This document shows, piece after piece, positions 1 through 9,500 of a stretch of DNA of 64,000 nucleotides (position 1 is its first letter; the number at the start of each line of letters is the position of its first letter). A program made the position numbers and the translations under genes. Origin of the DNA: Martelella radicis (GTDB lineage Bacteria; Pseudomonadota; Alphaproteobacteria; Rhizobiales; Rhizobiaceae); NCBI RefSeq assembly GCF_014196625.1, contig NZ_JACIDZ010000016.1, positions 46,437 to 110,436 on the forward strand, in the 5' to 3' direction. The notes beneath the pieces are model-generated. The model was not told where the DNA came from. It worked only from the letters and a program-made list of their open reading frames with translations, and did no database searches.

Positions 1-447
1 GCGGGCGCGACCTGGACCAAGATCTGGGCGATCGCGCCGATCATGCTGGCGGCCTTCGCCGTTCTGCCCTTCATGGCGCGCGGGCTCAACGCCATCACGC
101 TCGGCGAGGCAACGGCCTATCACATCGGCATTCCCGTGCAGCGGCTGAAGAACATTACCATTGTCGCGGTGGCGGCCGCGACCGGCGCGGGCGTTGCCGT
201 TTCCGGCGGCATCGGCTTTGTCGGCATCGTCGTGCCGCATCTCCTGCGCCTCGTCATCGGCCCGGACCATCGCTACCTTCTGCCGGCCTCCGCCCTTCTC
301 GGCGGCGCGCTTCTGGTGCTGGCCGATCTGTTCGCGCGCACCATCGTCGCGCCCGCCGAACTGCCGATCGGCATCATCACCGCAACCGCCGGCGGCCCCT
401 TCTTCCTGTGGATCCTCTTGAAGAACCGCTCGCGCCTCAATCTGTGA
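1..447 (+). CDS. hmuU: FecCD-type heme/iron-siderophore ABC permease, C-terminal part (cut by window start)
   Basis: The reading frame is open from base 1, so the gene starts upstream of the window; 148 C-terminal codons remain. It is the C-terminal part of an inner-membrane permease of the BtuC/FecCD family, which moves heme or Fe3+-siderophore from a periplasmic binding protein into the cytoplasm. The family's hallmark GGIGFVGIVVPHLLR segment (PH..R motif) and the final helices rich in Leu/Ala are visible, and the end PFFLWILLKNR is typical. The stop lies 4 bases before the ATPase gene hmuV, so the two form an operon. The name hmuU is inferred from the HmuV-like partner; a general siderophore permease is possible. 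Confidence 0.85.
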   Translation, partial: AGATWTKIWAIAPIMLAAFAVLPFMARGLNAITLGEATAYHIGIPVQRLKNITIVAVAAATGAGVAVSGGIGFVGIVVPHLLRLVIGPDHRYLLPASALLGGALLVLADLFARTIVAPAELPIGIITATAGGPFFLWILLKNRSRLNL

Positions 448-451
448 CCGC

Positions 452-1246
452 ATGACCATGATCACCACCTCCCGGATCTCCGTGGCGCTTTCGGGCCGCC
501 CGGTCCTCAACGACGTTTCGCTCGAGGCGCGCGCCGGCCAACTGACAGCCATCTGCGGCCCGAACGGCTCCGGCAAGACGACAACGCTGAAGGCGATCTC
601 CGGCGACCTGAAGCCCGGGAGCGGCAATGTCGCCATCAACGGCGCGGATATCGCAGCGCTTGCGCCCTGGCAGCTTGCGGAACTGCGCGGCGTGCTGCCA
701 CAGGCGTCCAACCTCGCCTTCCCCTTCACCGTGACCGAAGTGCTGCGCATGGGGCTTTCCGGCCGCAGCCACCGCGCAGGCGAAGCCGACCGGCAGACCA
801 TGGCCAGGGCCCTGAAGGCCGTCGATCTCAACGGCTTCGAGGGTCGCTTCTATCAGGAGCTTTCCGGCGGCGAGCAGCAGCGCGTCCAGCTTGCCCGCGT
901 GTTGTGCCAGATCGAGGCGCCGGTCGCCGACGGCGCGCCGCGCTGGCTGCTCCTCGACGAGCCGGTGGCAAGCCTCGACATTCTCCACCAGTTGGCGATC
1001 ATGCGCCTTGCGCAGAGTTTCTGCCGCGCCGGCGGCGGCGTCATCGCCGTCATGCACGATCTCAACCTGACGGCGCTTTTCGCCGACCGGATCGTCCTGA
1101 TGAAGGATGGAAGCGTGGCGGCTGCCGGTACGCCAAAGGATGTGCTGACCGACGATAATCTCTACGCCGTCTTCGGCGCACGGCTTTCCGTCAACCAGAC
1201 GCCAACGGACGGCACGACCTTCGTCCTGCCGCACAGCGCGCTTTGA
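452..1246 (+). CDS. hmuV: Heme ABC transporter ATP-binding protein HmuV
   Basis: This 264-residue cytoplasmic ATPase energises the adjacent FecCD permease. Walker A GPNGSGKT is at residues 36-43, the Q-loop near 84, the signature LSGGEQQR at 137-144, Walker B LLLDEP at 166-171 and the H-loop His at 202. The length and the VLPQ and LDEPVASLD variants fit the HmuV branch of FecE-type ATPases. ATG at 452 follows the permease stop by 4 bases, so the genes are translationally close. The gene ends 4 bases before the convergent rsmD stop, with no room for a separate terminator. The heme substrate is inferred from the family; an Fe-siderophore role is the alternative. Confidence 0.88.
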   Translation: MTMITTSRISVALSGRPVLNDVSLEARAGQLTAICGPNGSGKTTTLKAISGDLKPGSGNVAINGADIAALAPWQLAELRGVLPQASNLAFPFTVTEVLRMGLSGRSHRAGEADRQTMARALKAVDLNGFEGRFYQELSGGEQQRVQLARVLCQIEAPVADGAPRWLLLDEPVASLDILHQLAIMRLAQSFCRAGGGVIAVMHDLNLTALFADRIVLMKDGSVAAAGTPKDVLTDDNLYAVFGARLSVNQTPTDGTTFVLPHSAL

Positions 1247-1250
1247 AAGC

Positions 1251-1808
1251 CTAGGGCTGGTACCGGTAGAAATGCATGCGCGTATCGCCGAATTCGCGCT
1301 CTTCGATCGCAGCGAATGTCGACGGAAGCGCAGGGCTGACTTCGTCCGTCTCTTCCAGAATGACGAGCGCATCCGGTTTCAACCAGCCGCCCTCTCCGGC
1401 CGCCGCAATCGCTTTTTCGCCGAGCCCCTTACCATAGGGCGGGTCGGCAAACAGCAGATCATAGGGCTCCAGCTTGCCGACGCTGCCGAGCTTCGTTGCA
1501 TCCCGTCGCATGATGCGGGTGCGGCCTTGAAGCCCGAGCGCTTCGATATTGGACCAGAGCAGCCCTCGGCCCTCGACGCTGTTTTCCACGAAGAGTGCTG
1601 CCCGGGCGCCGCGCGACAGGGCTTCAAGCCCGACCGCGCCGGTGCCTGCGAACAGTTCCAGTAGCCGCGCGCCCTCAACGGCGTCTGGATATGCATGCGC
1701 CAGAATGTTGAACAGGCTTTCGCGGGTGCGATCCGTCGTCGGCCTTATCTCAGAGGTCTTTGGAGCTGCGAGCGTGCGCCCGCGAAACTCACCGCCGACG
1801 ATCCGCAT
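1251..1808 (-). CDS. rsmD: 16S rRNA (guanine(966)-N(2))-methyltransferase RsmD
   Basis: The 185-residue SAM-dependent methyltransferase modifies G966 of 16S rRNA during 30S assembly. It starts with the family's MRIVGGEFRG sequence, has the SAM-binding ELFAGTGAVG motif at residues 51-60 and the catalytic DPPY tetrapeptide at 122-125. I chose the ATG at 1808 because the family begins exactly there, although the frame stays open upstream through the low-complexity tail of rluB. The start overlaps the rluB 3' end by 20 bases, so rluB-rsmD are probably co-transcribed and translationally coupled. This order is common in rhizobia. Confidence 0.93.
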   Translation of the reverse strand: MRIVGGEFRGRTLAAPKTSEIRPTTDRTRESLFNILAHAYPDAVEGARLLELFAGTGAVGLEALSRGARAALFVENSVEGRGLLWSNIEALGLQGRTRIMRRDATKLGSVGKLEPYDLLFADPPYGKGLGEKAIAAAGEGGWLKPDALVILEETDEVSPALPSTFAAIEEREFGDTRMHFYRYQP

Positions 1809-3294
1809 TGCCCCTAGGCCCCTTGCCGCCTGCGCCACCGCGTGGCCGGTTATTTCCCTCCGGCTTGCCACGCTTGCCGTTGTCGGGACGTGCGGCGCGC
1901 TTGTCGCCCGAAGGACGCCCACCTGCCGGGCGGCCTTCACCGCGCGGAGGCCGGCCTTCACCGGCTGGACGCTTCGGCCCGGAGAAACGCTTCTCGCTAC
2001 CGGCCGCCGCATCGCCCTCGGCGCGCGGCTTGCGCGGTCCCTTGGCGAAACCGCCGCCGGGTTTGCCGCCGGAAGGCTTGGCGCCGCCCCTCGGTCCCTT
2101 GCCGCCTGCCGGGCGCGCGCCGCGCGGGCTGTCGCCCTCGTCGCGGCGGCGTGAATCCTTGCGGGCGTCGCGGCGGGCATCCTCACGGGCCTTGTCCTCG
2201 GCCTTCTTCTTGGCCTTCGGACCGAGCGGACGGGCGCCCGACGCCATCCACACATTGGCGGAGCGGGTATTGCGCTCGACATCGCGGATGGGCTTTTCCT
2301 CGCCCTTGCGCTTGGTATCGAGCCGGTCGCGGCCGCGTTCGGCGCGCTCCTGCCGGTCAAGCTTTTCCCGGCGCGGCGCCCGCTTCGGCGCTTCGGCCTC
2401 AGCCGGCTTCGGCACGGCGGCCTCGCCGTCATGGTAAAGCGGCGCGTCGAAATTGGCGCCGGCTTCCTCGATCAGGCGGGGCCCGAGCTGTTCGCGCAGC
2501 GTGCGGCCGCGCACTTCCAGCACATTGCCCTCGGCAAGCTCGCCCAACTGGAAAGGTCCGTAGGAAATGCGGATCAGGCGGGAGACTTCGAGACCGAGCG
2601 CGCCGAGCACGTTCTTGATCTCGCGGTTCTTGCCTTCGCGCAGCCCCATGGTGATCCAGACATTGGATCCCTGCTCGCGGTCCAGCGTCGCGTCGATCGC
2701 GCCGTAGAGCACGCCGTCAACGGCAATGCCGTCTTTCAGCTTGTCGAGGTCCTCCTGCGTGATCCGGCCGTGGGCGCGCACGCGGTAGCGGCGCAGCCAG
2801 CCGGTCGCCGGCAGTTCCAGAACGCGGGCCAGGCCGCCGTCATTGGTCAGGAGAAGAAGACCCTCGGTGTTGATGTCGAGGCGGCCGATCGAGATGACGC
2901 GCGGCAGGTCCTTCGGCAGCTTTTCGAAGACCGTCGGCCGGCCTTCGGGATCGGAATTGGTGGTCACGAGGCCGCCGGGCTTGTGATAGATCCACAGCCG
3001 CGTGCGCTCGATGCCGCGAATTTCCTCGCCATCGACCTCGATCTTGTCGGCAAGCGTCACGTTCAGAGCCGGGCTTTCGAGCGTCTTGCCGTTGACCTTC
3101 ACCCGTCCGTCGAGGATCATCCGTTCCGCGTCGCGACGCGAGGCAACGCCTGCGCGCGCCAAGAGCTTGGCGATGCGCTCCGGGGCCTGTTCTTCCGTCG
3201 CAACCTTGGGCGCGTCCTTGGCCGGCGCGGGCTTGCGGTCAGGCTTGCCCTGGGGCTTTCCGCCGCGTTTGGGGAATTTGTCTTTCTGGTTCAT
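1789..3294 (-). CDS. rluB: 23S rRNA pseudouridine synthase, RluB/RsuA family, with long basic C-terminal tail
   Basis: The 501-residue protein has an S4 RNA-binding domain at about residues 38-95 and a RsuA/RluB pseudouridine synthase domain at about 100-265. The catalytic Asp is D140 in the GRLDINTEG motif. Known family members modify U2605 of 23S rRNA or a nearby site. The last roughly 215 residues are low complexity, rich in Gly, Arg, Pro and Lys (repeated RPAGG, GPRGG, GKRG types), making it about twice the size of E. coli RluB; such basic tails occur in alphaproteobacterial homologues and are probably disordered and RNA-binding. ATG at 3294 was chosen because the preceding frame shows no homologous content. 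It overlaps rsmD downstream. Confidence 0.9.
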   Translation of the reverse strand: MNQKDKFPKRGGKPQGKPDRKPAPAKDAPKVATEEQAPERIAKLLARAGVASRRDAERMILDGRVKVNGKTLESPALNVTLADKIEVDGEEIRGIERTRLWIYHKPGGLVTTNSDPEGRPTVFEKLPKDLPRVISIGRLDINTEGLLLLTNDGGLARVLELPATGWLRRYRVRAHGRITQEDLDKLKDGIAVDGVLYGAIDATLDREQGSNVWITMGLREGKNREIKNVLGALGLEVSRLIRISYGPFQLGELAEGNVLEVRGRTLREQLGPRLIEEAGANFDAPLYHDGEAAVPKPAEAEAPKRAPRREKLDRQERAERGRDRLDTKRKGEEKPIRDVERNTRSANVWMASGARPLGPKAKKKAEDKAREDARRDARKDSRRRDEGDSPRGARPAGGKGPRGGAKPSGGKPGGGFAKGPRKPRAEGDAAAGSEKRFSGPKRPAGEGRPPRGEGRPAGGRPSGDKRAARPDNGKRGKPEGNNRPRGGAGGKGPRGNADRRR

Positions 3295-3394
3295 ATCGCT
3301 TTGCCTGTTGATCCCTGTCCGCCGGAACGCTTCTATTCGGGAAAGAAACGCTCTAACAGGACAGGAAGAATTGGTTAAGAGGAAACTTGTCAAA

Positions 3395-3844
3395 ATGGCC
3401 GAGCGCCTCGATTTCATGGCACTTGCGCTGGCCGAAGCCGAAAGTGCGGGCGCGCGCGGCGAGGTGCCGATCGGCGCCGTCATCGCACTTGACGGCGCGG
3501 TCATCGCCTCTGCCGGCAACCGCACGCGCGAACTGAACGATCCGACGGCCCATGCCGAAGTGCTTGCCATCCGCGCCGCCTGCGAGAGGCTCGGCTCGGA
3601 ACGGCTTCCCGGCGCGCATCTCTATGTGACGCTCGAGCCCTGCGCCATGTGCGCGGCGGCGATCTCGTTCGCCCGCGTCGAACGGCTTTACTATGGCGCG
3701 GCGGACCCCAAGGGTGGCGGCGTCGATCACGGCGGCCGCTTCTTCGACCAGCCGACCTGCCATCATCGACCGGACGTCTATTCCGGCTTTTCCGAAACCC
3801 GCGCCGCCGCGCTTCTGAAGGATTTCTTCAACGAGCGCCGATAA
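3395..3844 (+). CDS. tadA: tRNA-specific adenosine deaminase TadA
   Basis: The 149-residue zinc deaminase converts the wobble adenosine of tRNA-Arg(ACG) to inosine. The zinc site is visible as HAE at residues 53-55 and PCAMC at 82-86 (Cys83 and Cys86). The length is normal for bacterial TadA. ATG at 3395 follows an AGAGG-like ribosome site; an in-frame TTG lies at 3371, and an internal ATG at 3416 is a further candidate. It is divergent from rluB, with about 100 bases between the starts that must hold both promoters. Confidence 0.94.
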   Translation: MAERLDFMALALAEAESAGARGEVPIGAVIALDGAVIASAGNRTRELNDPTAHAEVLAIRAACERLGSERLPGAHLYVTLEPCAMCAAAISFARVERLYYGAADPKGGGVDHGGRFFDQPTCHHRPDVYSGFSETRAAALLKDFFNERR

Positions 3845-3847
3845 GCC

Positions 3848-4327
3848 TCACCGGCCGGCAAAGGCGGAAAGCGTCTCGTCTTCCAGCCGGTAGCGGATCC
3901 ATTCGCTCTGCGGCTTGCCGCCAACCGCGTCGTAAACGCGGATCGCATCGACATTCCAGTCAAGCACGCTCCACTCCATGCGGCCGCAATTCTTCGCGAC
4001 GGCGACCTCGGCGACCGCGCGCATCAGCGCCTTGCCCAGCCCGTTGCCGCGAAATTCCGGCGACACGTACAGGTCTTCCAGATAGATGCCGTTGCGGCCC
4101 TGCCAGGTGGAGAAGGTATAATAATAGACCGCGAAACCGGCGGGCTTGCCATCGATCTCGGCGATCAGGCCGCCGGTCACGGAGCCATCGCCGAAGATCG
4201 CCTCGGCGAGGCCTTCCTCGGTGGTCTCGACCTTGTCCAGCGCCTTCTCGAATTCGGCCAGTTCGCAGACAAAGCGGTAGATGGTCGCGGCGTCAGCGCG
4301 CTCCGCCGGACGGATCGTGTAGGTCAT
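3848..4327 (-). CDS. GNAT acetyltransferase, spermidine/thialysine N-acetyltransferase-like
   Basis: This 159-residue single-domain GNAT enzyme transfers acetyl from acetyl-CoA to an amine. The acetyl-CoA loop is at about residues 89-101 (SPEFRGNGLGKAL), preceded by IYLEDLYV, and the C-terminal WSVLDWNVDAIRVY segment matches the diamine acetyltransferase (SAT1/SAT2) branch. Substrates in that branch include polyamines and thialysine; the exact substrate here is not deducible. It is convergent with tadA, with stops 3 bases apart. Confidence 0.85.
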   Translation of the reverse strand: MTYTIRPAERADAATIYRFVCELAEFEKALDKVETTEEGLAEAIFGDGSVTGGLIAEIDGKPAGFAVYYYTFSTWQGRNGIYLEDLYVSPEFRGNGLGKALMRAVAEVAVAKNCGRMEWSVLDWNVDAIRVYDAVGGKPQSEWIRYRLEDETLSAFAGR

Positions 4328-4348
4328 CGTATCCCCTCGAAATAAGTC

Positions 4349-5011
4349 CTACTGGCCGGCGTTCTTCGATGATTCGAGGAAGTCGTCCGTCTTGCCGCTG
4401 TTGCAGTTCAGGAACAGGAAGCAGCGGTCCGGGTCCTTGCCCTCGGCCAGCTTCTGGCGGCGGCGTTCCTTGGCGCGCTCGGGCTCGCCGAGATCGCTCA
4501 GCGCGTCCGGGCTGGATGGCGTGCGATATTCCTCGGGCGGATCGATCAGGTAACGCCGCTGGCTGATGTCGATTGAATTGGCTTCGGCGCGCGCCTTGCG
4601 GAAGGCCTCAAGCTGTTCCTTCTCGGTCAACTGTCCCGAACCACTGCCGACAAGCGGCGACTTGTAGAACGGGTTGTCCTCATTGTCCTCGATTTCCTGA
4701 TAAACGCGTTCGCGCTGCTCTTCCGGCGATTCGATCCAGTTCGGATTATCGGCTGAGGCCACCGACTTCTGCGGCGGCACCAGCGTCCGGCCGGCAGTGC
4801 TGCTGGTCGGCTTGACCAGTTCGGGACGCGGCTCGTAATCGATATCGGGCTGATCGGGATTGATCACCAGAACGGCTTCGCCGAGATCCTCGACAAGCTG
4901 GGTTGTGGCGGATGTGCCGGTTCCGTAGGTCGGCGCACTGATGCAGGAGGCGAGCGACGCAACGCCCGCCAGGGCGAGTGCGATTTTCATCGAACGGGGA
5001 ACAAAAGTCAT
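4349..5011 (-). CDS. Conserved rhizobial lipoprotein of unknown function
   Basis: The predicted 220-residue protein begins with a short basic N-terminus, a hydrophobic stretch and the lipobox LASC with Cys at residue 23, so it should be lipid-anchored after signal peptidase II processing. The rest is hydrophilic, acidic and Pro-rich, with no recognisable domain and two more Cys in a C-terminal CFLFLNC motif. I chose ATG 5011; ATG 4990 lies directly at the hydrophobic stretch and would also give a valid lipoprotein signal. It lies 21 bases from the GNAT gene on the same strand and may be co-transcribed with it. Confidence 0.7.
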   Translation of the reverse strand: MTFVPRSMKIALALAGVASLASCISAPTYGTGTSATTQLVEDLGEAVLVINPDQPDIDYEPRPELVKPTSSTAGRTLVPPQKSVASADNPNWIESPEEQRERVYQEIEDNEDNPFYKSPLVGSGSGQLTEKEQLEAFRKARAEANSIDISQRRYLIDPPEEYRTPSSPDALSDLGEPERAKERRRQKLAEGKDPDRCFLFLNCNSGKTDDFLESSKNAGQ

Positions 5012-5267
5012 GCGCTCTACTACCACTCCTTCGATCGCCAGGCGGCCGTTGAAACCGCAAGGTGATCTCGTTCTTTCCTTGACGCGCCCGGACGGAGACC
5101 GGTATCCGCGTTCCAGCACCGCTGGGCCATTCAACTCTTAAGGCAATCCGCCATCATTCGACGACAAATCCGGCGAAAACGCGACATTCCTACCGCAGAA
5201 CGGCCGTTTTCGCAATTCGCCCTGAAAATTGCAGCCGGACGAAATTTCGCCCGGCCGCCTGTTTCGT

Positions 5268-8219
5268 TCAGGCCTTGCCGGCCAGTTCCCGCAATGCCGC
5301 CGCATCGCGCGCGGAGACATCCGGAAAATCGGGATCCGAGCCGACATCATCGGTGATCCGCCAGGAGCGGGCGCATTTGCGACCCTCCGCAAGAGCGGGC
5401 ACGACGGCGACATTGGCGACCTCCGACAGGCGGAAAGCCTCTTCCGGCCCCTCGCCTTCCTTCACCGTGATCGCCGAGGTGATGCAGATCTCCTCGAAAT
5501 CGCGGTCATCAAGTGCTGCCAGAAGCGCCTTGTCGTTGACGTAGACGACCGGAGCCGCTTCCAGCGATGAACCAATCCGCTTGTCTCGACGTTCGACCTC
5601 CAGCGCGCCGGTGACGACCTTGCGGACCTCGCGGACCTTCAGCCACTTGGCCGCAAGCGCCTCGTCCTTCCAGTCAGCCGGCACCGTCGGGAACTGCTCC
5701 AGATGAACAGAAACGGCCTCCGGATTGCGCGAAAGCCAGGCCTCTTCCATGGTGAACGGCAGCATCGGCGCAAGCCAGGTCACCAGGCAATCGAACAGCC
5801 TGCGGATGACGACGAGGGCCGAACGACGACGCAGCGAGGACGGCGCATCGCAGTAAAGCGCATCCTTGCGGACGTCGAAGTAGAACGCCGACAATTCGAT
5901 ATTGGCGAAATCCGTCAGCGCGCGGGCGATCTTCTTGAACTCGAAGTCGTCATAGCCCTTGCGCACGAGCTGATCGAGTTCGGCCAGCCGGTGCAGCATC
6001 AGCCGCTCCAGCTCCGGCATCTCGGCGATCGCGATGTCCTCGCCCTCGTCATGGGCAAGCGTGCCGAGCATCCAGCGCAGCGTATTGCGAAGCTTGCGAT
6101 AGGTGTCGACATTGGTCTTGATGATCGTTTCGCCGAGACGCTGGTCTTCCCAGTAATCCGTGGTCATGACCCACAGCCGCAGGATATCGGCGCCGGATTT
6201 GGCCATCACGTCCTGCGGGACCACGGTATTGCCGAGCGATTTCGACATCTTGCGGCCCTGCTCGTCCATCGTGAACCCGTGGGTGACGACGGCGTTGTAG
6301 GGCGCGCGGCCGCGCGTGGCGCAACCTTCCAGCAGCGAGGAATGGAACCAGCCGCGATGCTGGTCGGAACCTTCGAGATAGACATCGGCCGGCCATTTCA
6401 GGTCCGGGCGGTCTTCCAGGACGAAGGAATGGGTCGAGCCCGAGTCGAACCAGACATCGAGGATGTCGGTGACCATCTCCCATTCCTCGTTCGCCCGGCT
6501 TCCAAGGAAGCGCTCGCGCGCGCCTTCGGCAAACCAGGCGTCCGCCCCTTCCTTTTCGAAGGCCTCGAGGATGCGGCCGTTGACAGCCTCGTCCACCAGC
6601 ACTTCACCGGCCTTGTCGGCAAAGATGCAGATCGGAACGCCCCAGGCGCGCTGACGCGACAGCACCCAGTCGGGCCGGCCCTCGATCATGCCGCGCAGGC
6701 GGTTCTTGCCGGCGGCCGGCACGAAGCGCGTATCGTCGATCGCCGAAAGGGCGCGGGAGCGCAGCGTCGTCTCATCGCCGAGGTCCTTGTCCATATAGAC
6801 GAACCATTGCGGCGTGTTGCGGAAGATGACCGGCTTTTTCGATCGCCAGGAATGCGGATAGTCGTGCTTGATCCGGCCACGGGCAAACAGGCGATCGGCG
6901 GCGATCAGCGCCTTGATGACGCGGTCGTTCGCATCGCCCTTCTTGCCATTGTCGTCCATGACGCGGGCAGCCCCGCCTTCAGCCGAGGGGCCGAAGCCCG
7001 GTGCCTCGTCGGTGTAGAAGCCATCGTCTCCCACCGTGAAAGGGATTTTCGGCGAGACGCCGCGCGCTTCGAGGTCGCGGGCACGGTCCATCCAGGCATC
7101 AAAGTCCTCGCGACCGTGGCCGGGCGCGGTGTGGACAAAGCCCGTACCGGCATCATCGGTCACATGGTTTCCAGCTAGCAACGGTACTTCGAAATTGTAG
7201 CCTAGAGCTGCGAGCGGATGAGCACATGTGATACTCGCGACTTCATCGGATTCGAGATGGGTAAGCATCTCCAACTTGACTTTAGCTTTGGCTGCGCACT
7301 CCTCATAAAGGCTATTTGCCAAAACAACGCGCTCTCCCTGTTGCGGCCCATACTCGTTTTCTGCAGCCGTGACCTCGTAAAGCCCATACGCTACGTTTGG
7401 CGAATAACTGATGGCACGGTTGCCGGGTATCGTCCAAGGAGTGGTAGTCCAGATAAGGACAAAAGCTGACTTGAGCTGAGCCAAACGTTCGGAAGCCTTA
7501 TCTGGGTCGTTGAGGCGGCGAGCTTCGTTGACACTCGCCTCGACCACCGGAAACTTCACCCAGATCGTGTCCGACTGGACCTCGTGATATTCGACTTCCG
7601 CCTCGGCCAGCGCCGTGCGCTCGACCACCGACCACATCACCGGCTTGGAGCCGCGATAGAGTTGGCCGGATTTCGCGATCTTCAGGAGTTCGCCGGCGAT
7701 CCGCGCCTCGGCATGAAACGCCATGGTCGTGTAGGGCTTTTCGAAATCGCCCTCGATGCCGAGCCGCTTGAATTCCGCCGTCTGCACGTCGATCCAGTGC
7801 TGGGCGAAGTCGCGGCATTCCTGGCGGAATTCGTTGATCGGCACCTCGTCCTTGTTCTGGCCCTTGGCGCGGTAGGCTTCCTCGATCTTCCATTCGATCG
7901 GCAGGCCATGGCAATCCCAGCCCGGCACATAGTTGGAATCGTAACCGCGCATCTGGAAGGAACGGGTGATCACGTCCTTCAGGATCTTGTTCAGCGCATG
8001 GCCGATATGGATGTTGCCGTTGGCATAGGGCGGGCCGTCATGCAGCACGAATTTCTCGCGGCCGGCGGCGTCCTCGCGCATCTTCTTGTAAAGATTGATC
8101 TCCTCCCAGCGGGCGACGAGCTCGGGCTCCTTCTTGGGAAGGCCCGCGCGCATCGGGAAATCCGTCTTCGGCAGATAGAGTGTTTCGGAATAGTCGATCG
8201 TGTCTTTTGTGTCGCTCAT
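5268..8219 (-). CDS. ileS: Isoleucyl-tRNA synthetase
   Basis: This 983-residue class I synthetase charges tRNA-Ile. HIGH is at residues 71-74 and KMSKS at about 657-661. The CP1 editing domain ([10 protein letters not shown]) is present, and the C-terminus has a reduced zinc-finger region with only the first Cys pattern left, as usual in alphaproteobacteria. ATG 8219 matches the family start [15 protein letters not shown] stretch at about 7190-7500 (residues about 240-343, in the CP1 domain) has 52% GC and rare codons (CTA, GTA, TTG, GGA), against about 62% in the adjacent sequence, suggesting intragenic recombination. The gene is monocistronic on this view. Confidence 0.97.
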   Translation of the reverse strand: MSDTKDTIDYSETLYLPKTDFPMRAGLPKKEPELVARWEEINLYKKMREDAAGREKFVLHDGPPYANGNIHIGHALNKILKDVITRSFQMRGYDSNYVPGWDCHGLPIEWKIEEAYRAKGQNKDEVPINEFRQECRDFAQHWIDVQTAEFKRLGIEGDFEKPYTTMAFHAEARIAGELLKIAKSGQLYRGSKPVMWSVVERTALAEAEVEYHEVQSDTIWVKFPVVEASVNEARRLNDPDKASERLAQLKSAFVLIWTTTPWTIPGNRAISYSPNVAYGLYEVTAAENEYGPQQGERVVLANSLYEECAAKAKVKLEMLTHLESDEVASITCAHPLAALGYNFEVPLLAGNHVTDDAGTGFVHTAPGHGREDFDAWMDRARDLEARGVSPKIPFTVGDDGFYTDEAPGFGPSAEGGAARVMDDNGKKGDANDRVIKALIAADRLFARGRIKHDYPHSWRSKKPVIFRNTPQWFVYMDKDLGDETTLRSRALSAIDDTRFVPAAGKNRLRGMIEGRPDWVLSRQRAWGVPICIFADKAGEVLVDEAVNGRILEAFEKEGADAWFAEGARERFLGSRANEEWEMVTDILDVWFDSGSTHSFVLEDRPDLKWPADVYLEGSDQHRGWFHSSLLEGCATRGRAPYNAVVTHGFTMDEQGRKMSKSLGNTVVPQDVMAKSGADILRLWVMTTDYWEDQRLGETIIKTNVDTYRKLRNTLRWMLGTLAHDEGEDIAIAEMPELERLMLHRLAELDQLVRKGYDDFEFKKIARALTDFANIELSAFYFDVRKDALYCDAPSSLRRRSALVVIRRLFDCLVTWLAPMLPFTMEEAWLSRNPEAVSVHLEQFPTVPADWKDEALAAKWLKVREVRKVVTGALEVERRDKRIGSSLEAAPVVYVNDKALLAALDDRDFEEICITSAITVKEGEGPEEAFRLSEVANVAVVPALAEGRKCARSWRITDDVGSDPDFPDVSARDAAALRELAGKA

Positions 8220-8491
8220 GGTTTCGCGGCTTTTTCTCTGGTGCGGCGCCGTGTGGCGAGCTTTCGCAAGTCTTTGGGGAAACTGTCGGTGGCAGGGGCG
8301 TGAAAACGCCAAAATCCCGGACCTTCCGGCGCCTCAAATCAGGCTGCGCGGAAAGCCGGGCCGATAATTCGAATGATGCGAAACCGTATCCCAGTCATCA
8401 TGGGGCCGTCTTTACGGCTTTTTGGCCGGGATGAAAAGAGGGTTGTCGGGGACAGGGAAGGGCGAATTGCAAAAACGTCTACATGGTCAAG

Positions 8492-9472
8492 TTAAAACGC
8501 GATCTTCGCATCCAGCGGCGAGAATGGCTGAACGGCGGAAAGCAAGGCCTTGGCTTGATCGGCGTCGCGGTGCATCTGGGCGACGAGGGCTTCCAGGCCG
8601 TTGAACTTCAGCTCATCGCGCAGGCGGCCGAAGAGCGAGACGGAACCGGTCTCGCCGTAGAGATCGCCCTTGAAATCGAAGATATAGGTTTCGAGCAGCG
8701 GCCTGCCGTCTTCCACCACGGTCGGGCGGCGGCCGAAGCTTGCCACGCCATCATGCAGCGTGCCGTCGGGACGGCGATAGCGCACGGCGTAGATGCCGGG
8801 CCTGAGCTTGGCGTCCGGATCAAACGCCATGTTGGCAGTCGGAAAGCCGAGCGTACGGCCGAGTTTCTCGCCATGGATCACCTCGCCCGAAACCGTGTAG
8901 CGATAGCCGAGCAGGCTGGACGCCTCCACCACTTCGCCGCGGGTCAGAAGATCGCGGATGCGGCTGGAGGAAACGACATCGGCGTTTTCGTCACGAAAGG
9001 CATCCATCAACGTGACGCCGAAACCGTGGCGCTTTCCCGCCTGCATCAGATAGGCAGGCCCGCCCTCGCGATTGCGACCGAAATGAAAATCGAACCCGGT
9101 AACGACTTCGCTTGCGGCAAGCCAGTCGATCAGAACGGTTGTGACGAACTCCTCCGGCGAGCGCTGCGAGAAGGTCCGGTCGAAGGGATATTCGATGACG
9201 GCATGATAGCCCATCGCCTCCAGAAGCCGCGCCTTCATCGGCGCTGGCGTCAACCGGAAGACCGGGGCCTTCGGATTGAAGACGGAACGCGGATGTGGCT
9301 CGAATGTCAGCACCAGCGCCGGCACGCCGCGCTCTTCGGCAATGGCGAGCGCGCGTTCCAGCACGCTCTGGTGCCCGCGATGGACGCCATCGAAATTGCC
9401 GATGGCCACCACCCCGCCCTTCAGTTCGGAAGGCAGGGGTTCACGAAATTCGTTGCGGTGAAATACGGTCAT
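8492..9472 (-). CDS. ribF: Bifunctional riboflavin kinase / FAD synthetase
   Basis: The 326-residue enzyme phosphorylates riboflavin to FMN and adenylates FMN to FAD. The N-terminal FAD synthetase domain shows the nucleotidyltransferase motif GNFDGVHRGH at residues 25-34, and the C-terminal kinase domain shows GRTLGFPTAN at 205-214. Length and domain order are standard. It lies downstream of the HAD gene (28-base gap) and upstream of ileS on the same strand; ribF-ileS proximity is common in bacteria, although 272 bases separate them here. Confidence 0.96.
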   Translation of the reverse strand: MTVFHRNEFREPLPSELKGGVVAIGNFDGVHRGHQSVLERALAIAEERGVPALVLTFEPHPRSVFNPKAPVFRLTPAPMKARLLEAMGYHAVIEYPFDRTFSQRSPEEFVTTVLIDWLAASEVVTGFDFHFGRNREGGPAYLMQAGKRHGFGVTLMDAFRDENADVVSSSRIRDLLTRGEVVEASSLLGYRYTVSGEVIHGEKLGRTLGFPTANMAFDPDAKLRPGIYAVRYRRPDGTLHDGVASFGRRPTVVEDGRPLLETYIFDFKGDLYGETGSVSLFGRLRDELKFNGLEALVAQMHRDADQAKALLSAVQPFSPLDAKIAF

Positions 9473-9500
9473 TCTCTTTGTCCACGTGGCTGCGGCGCTC

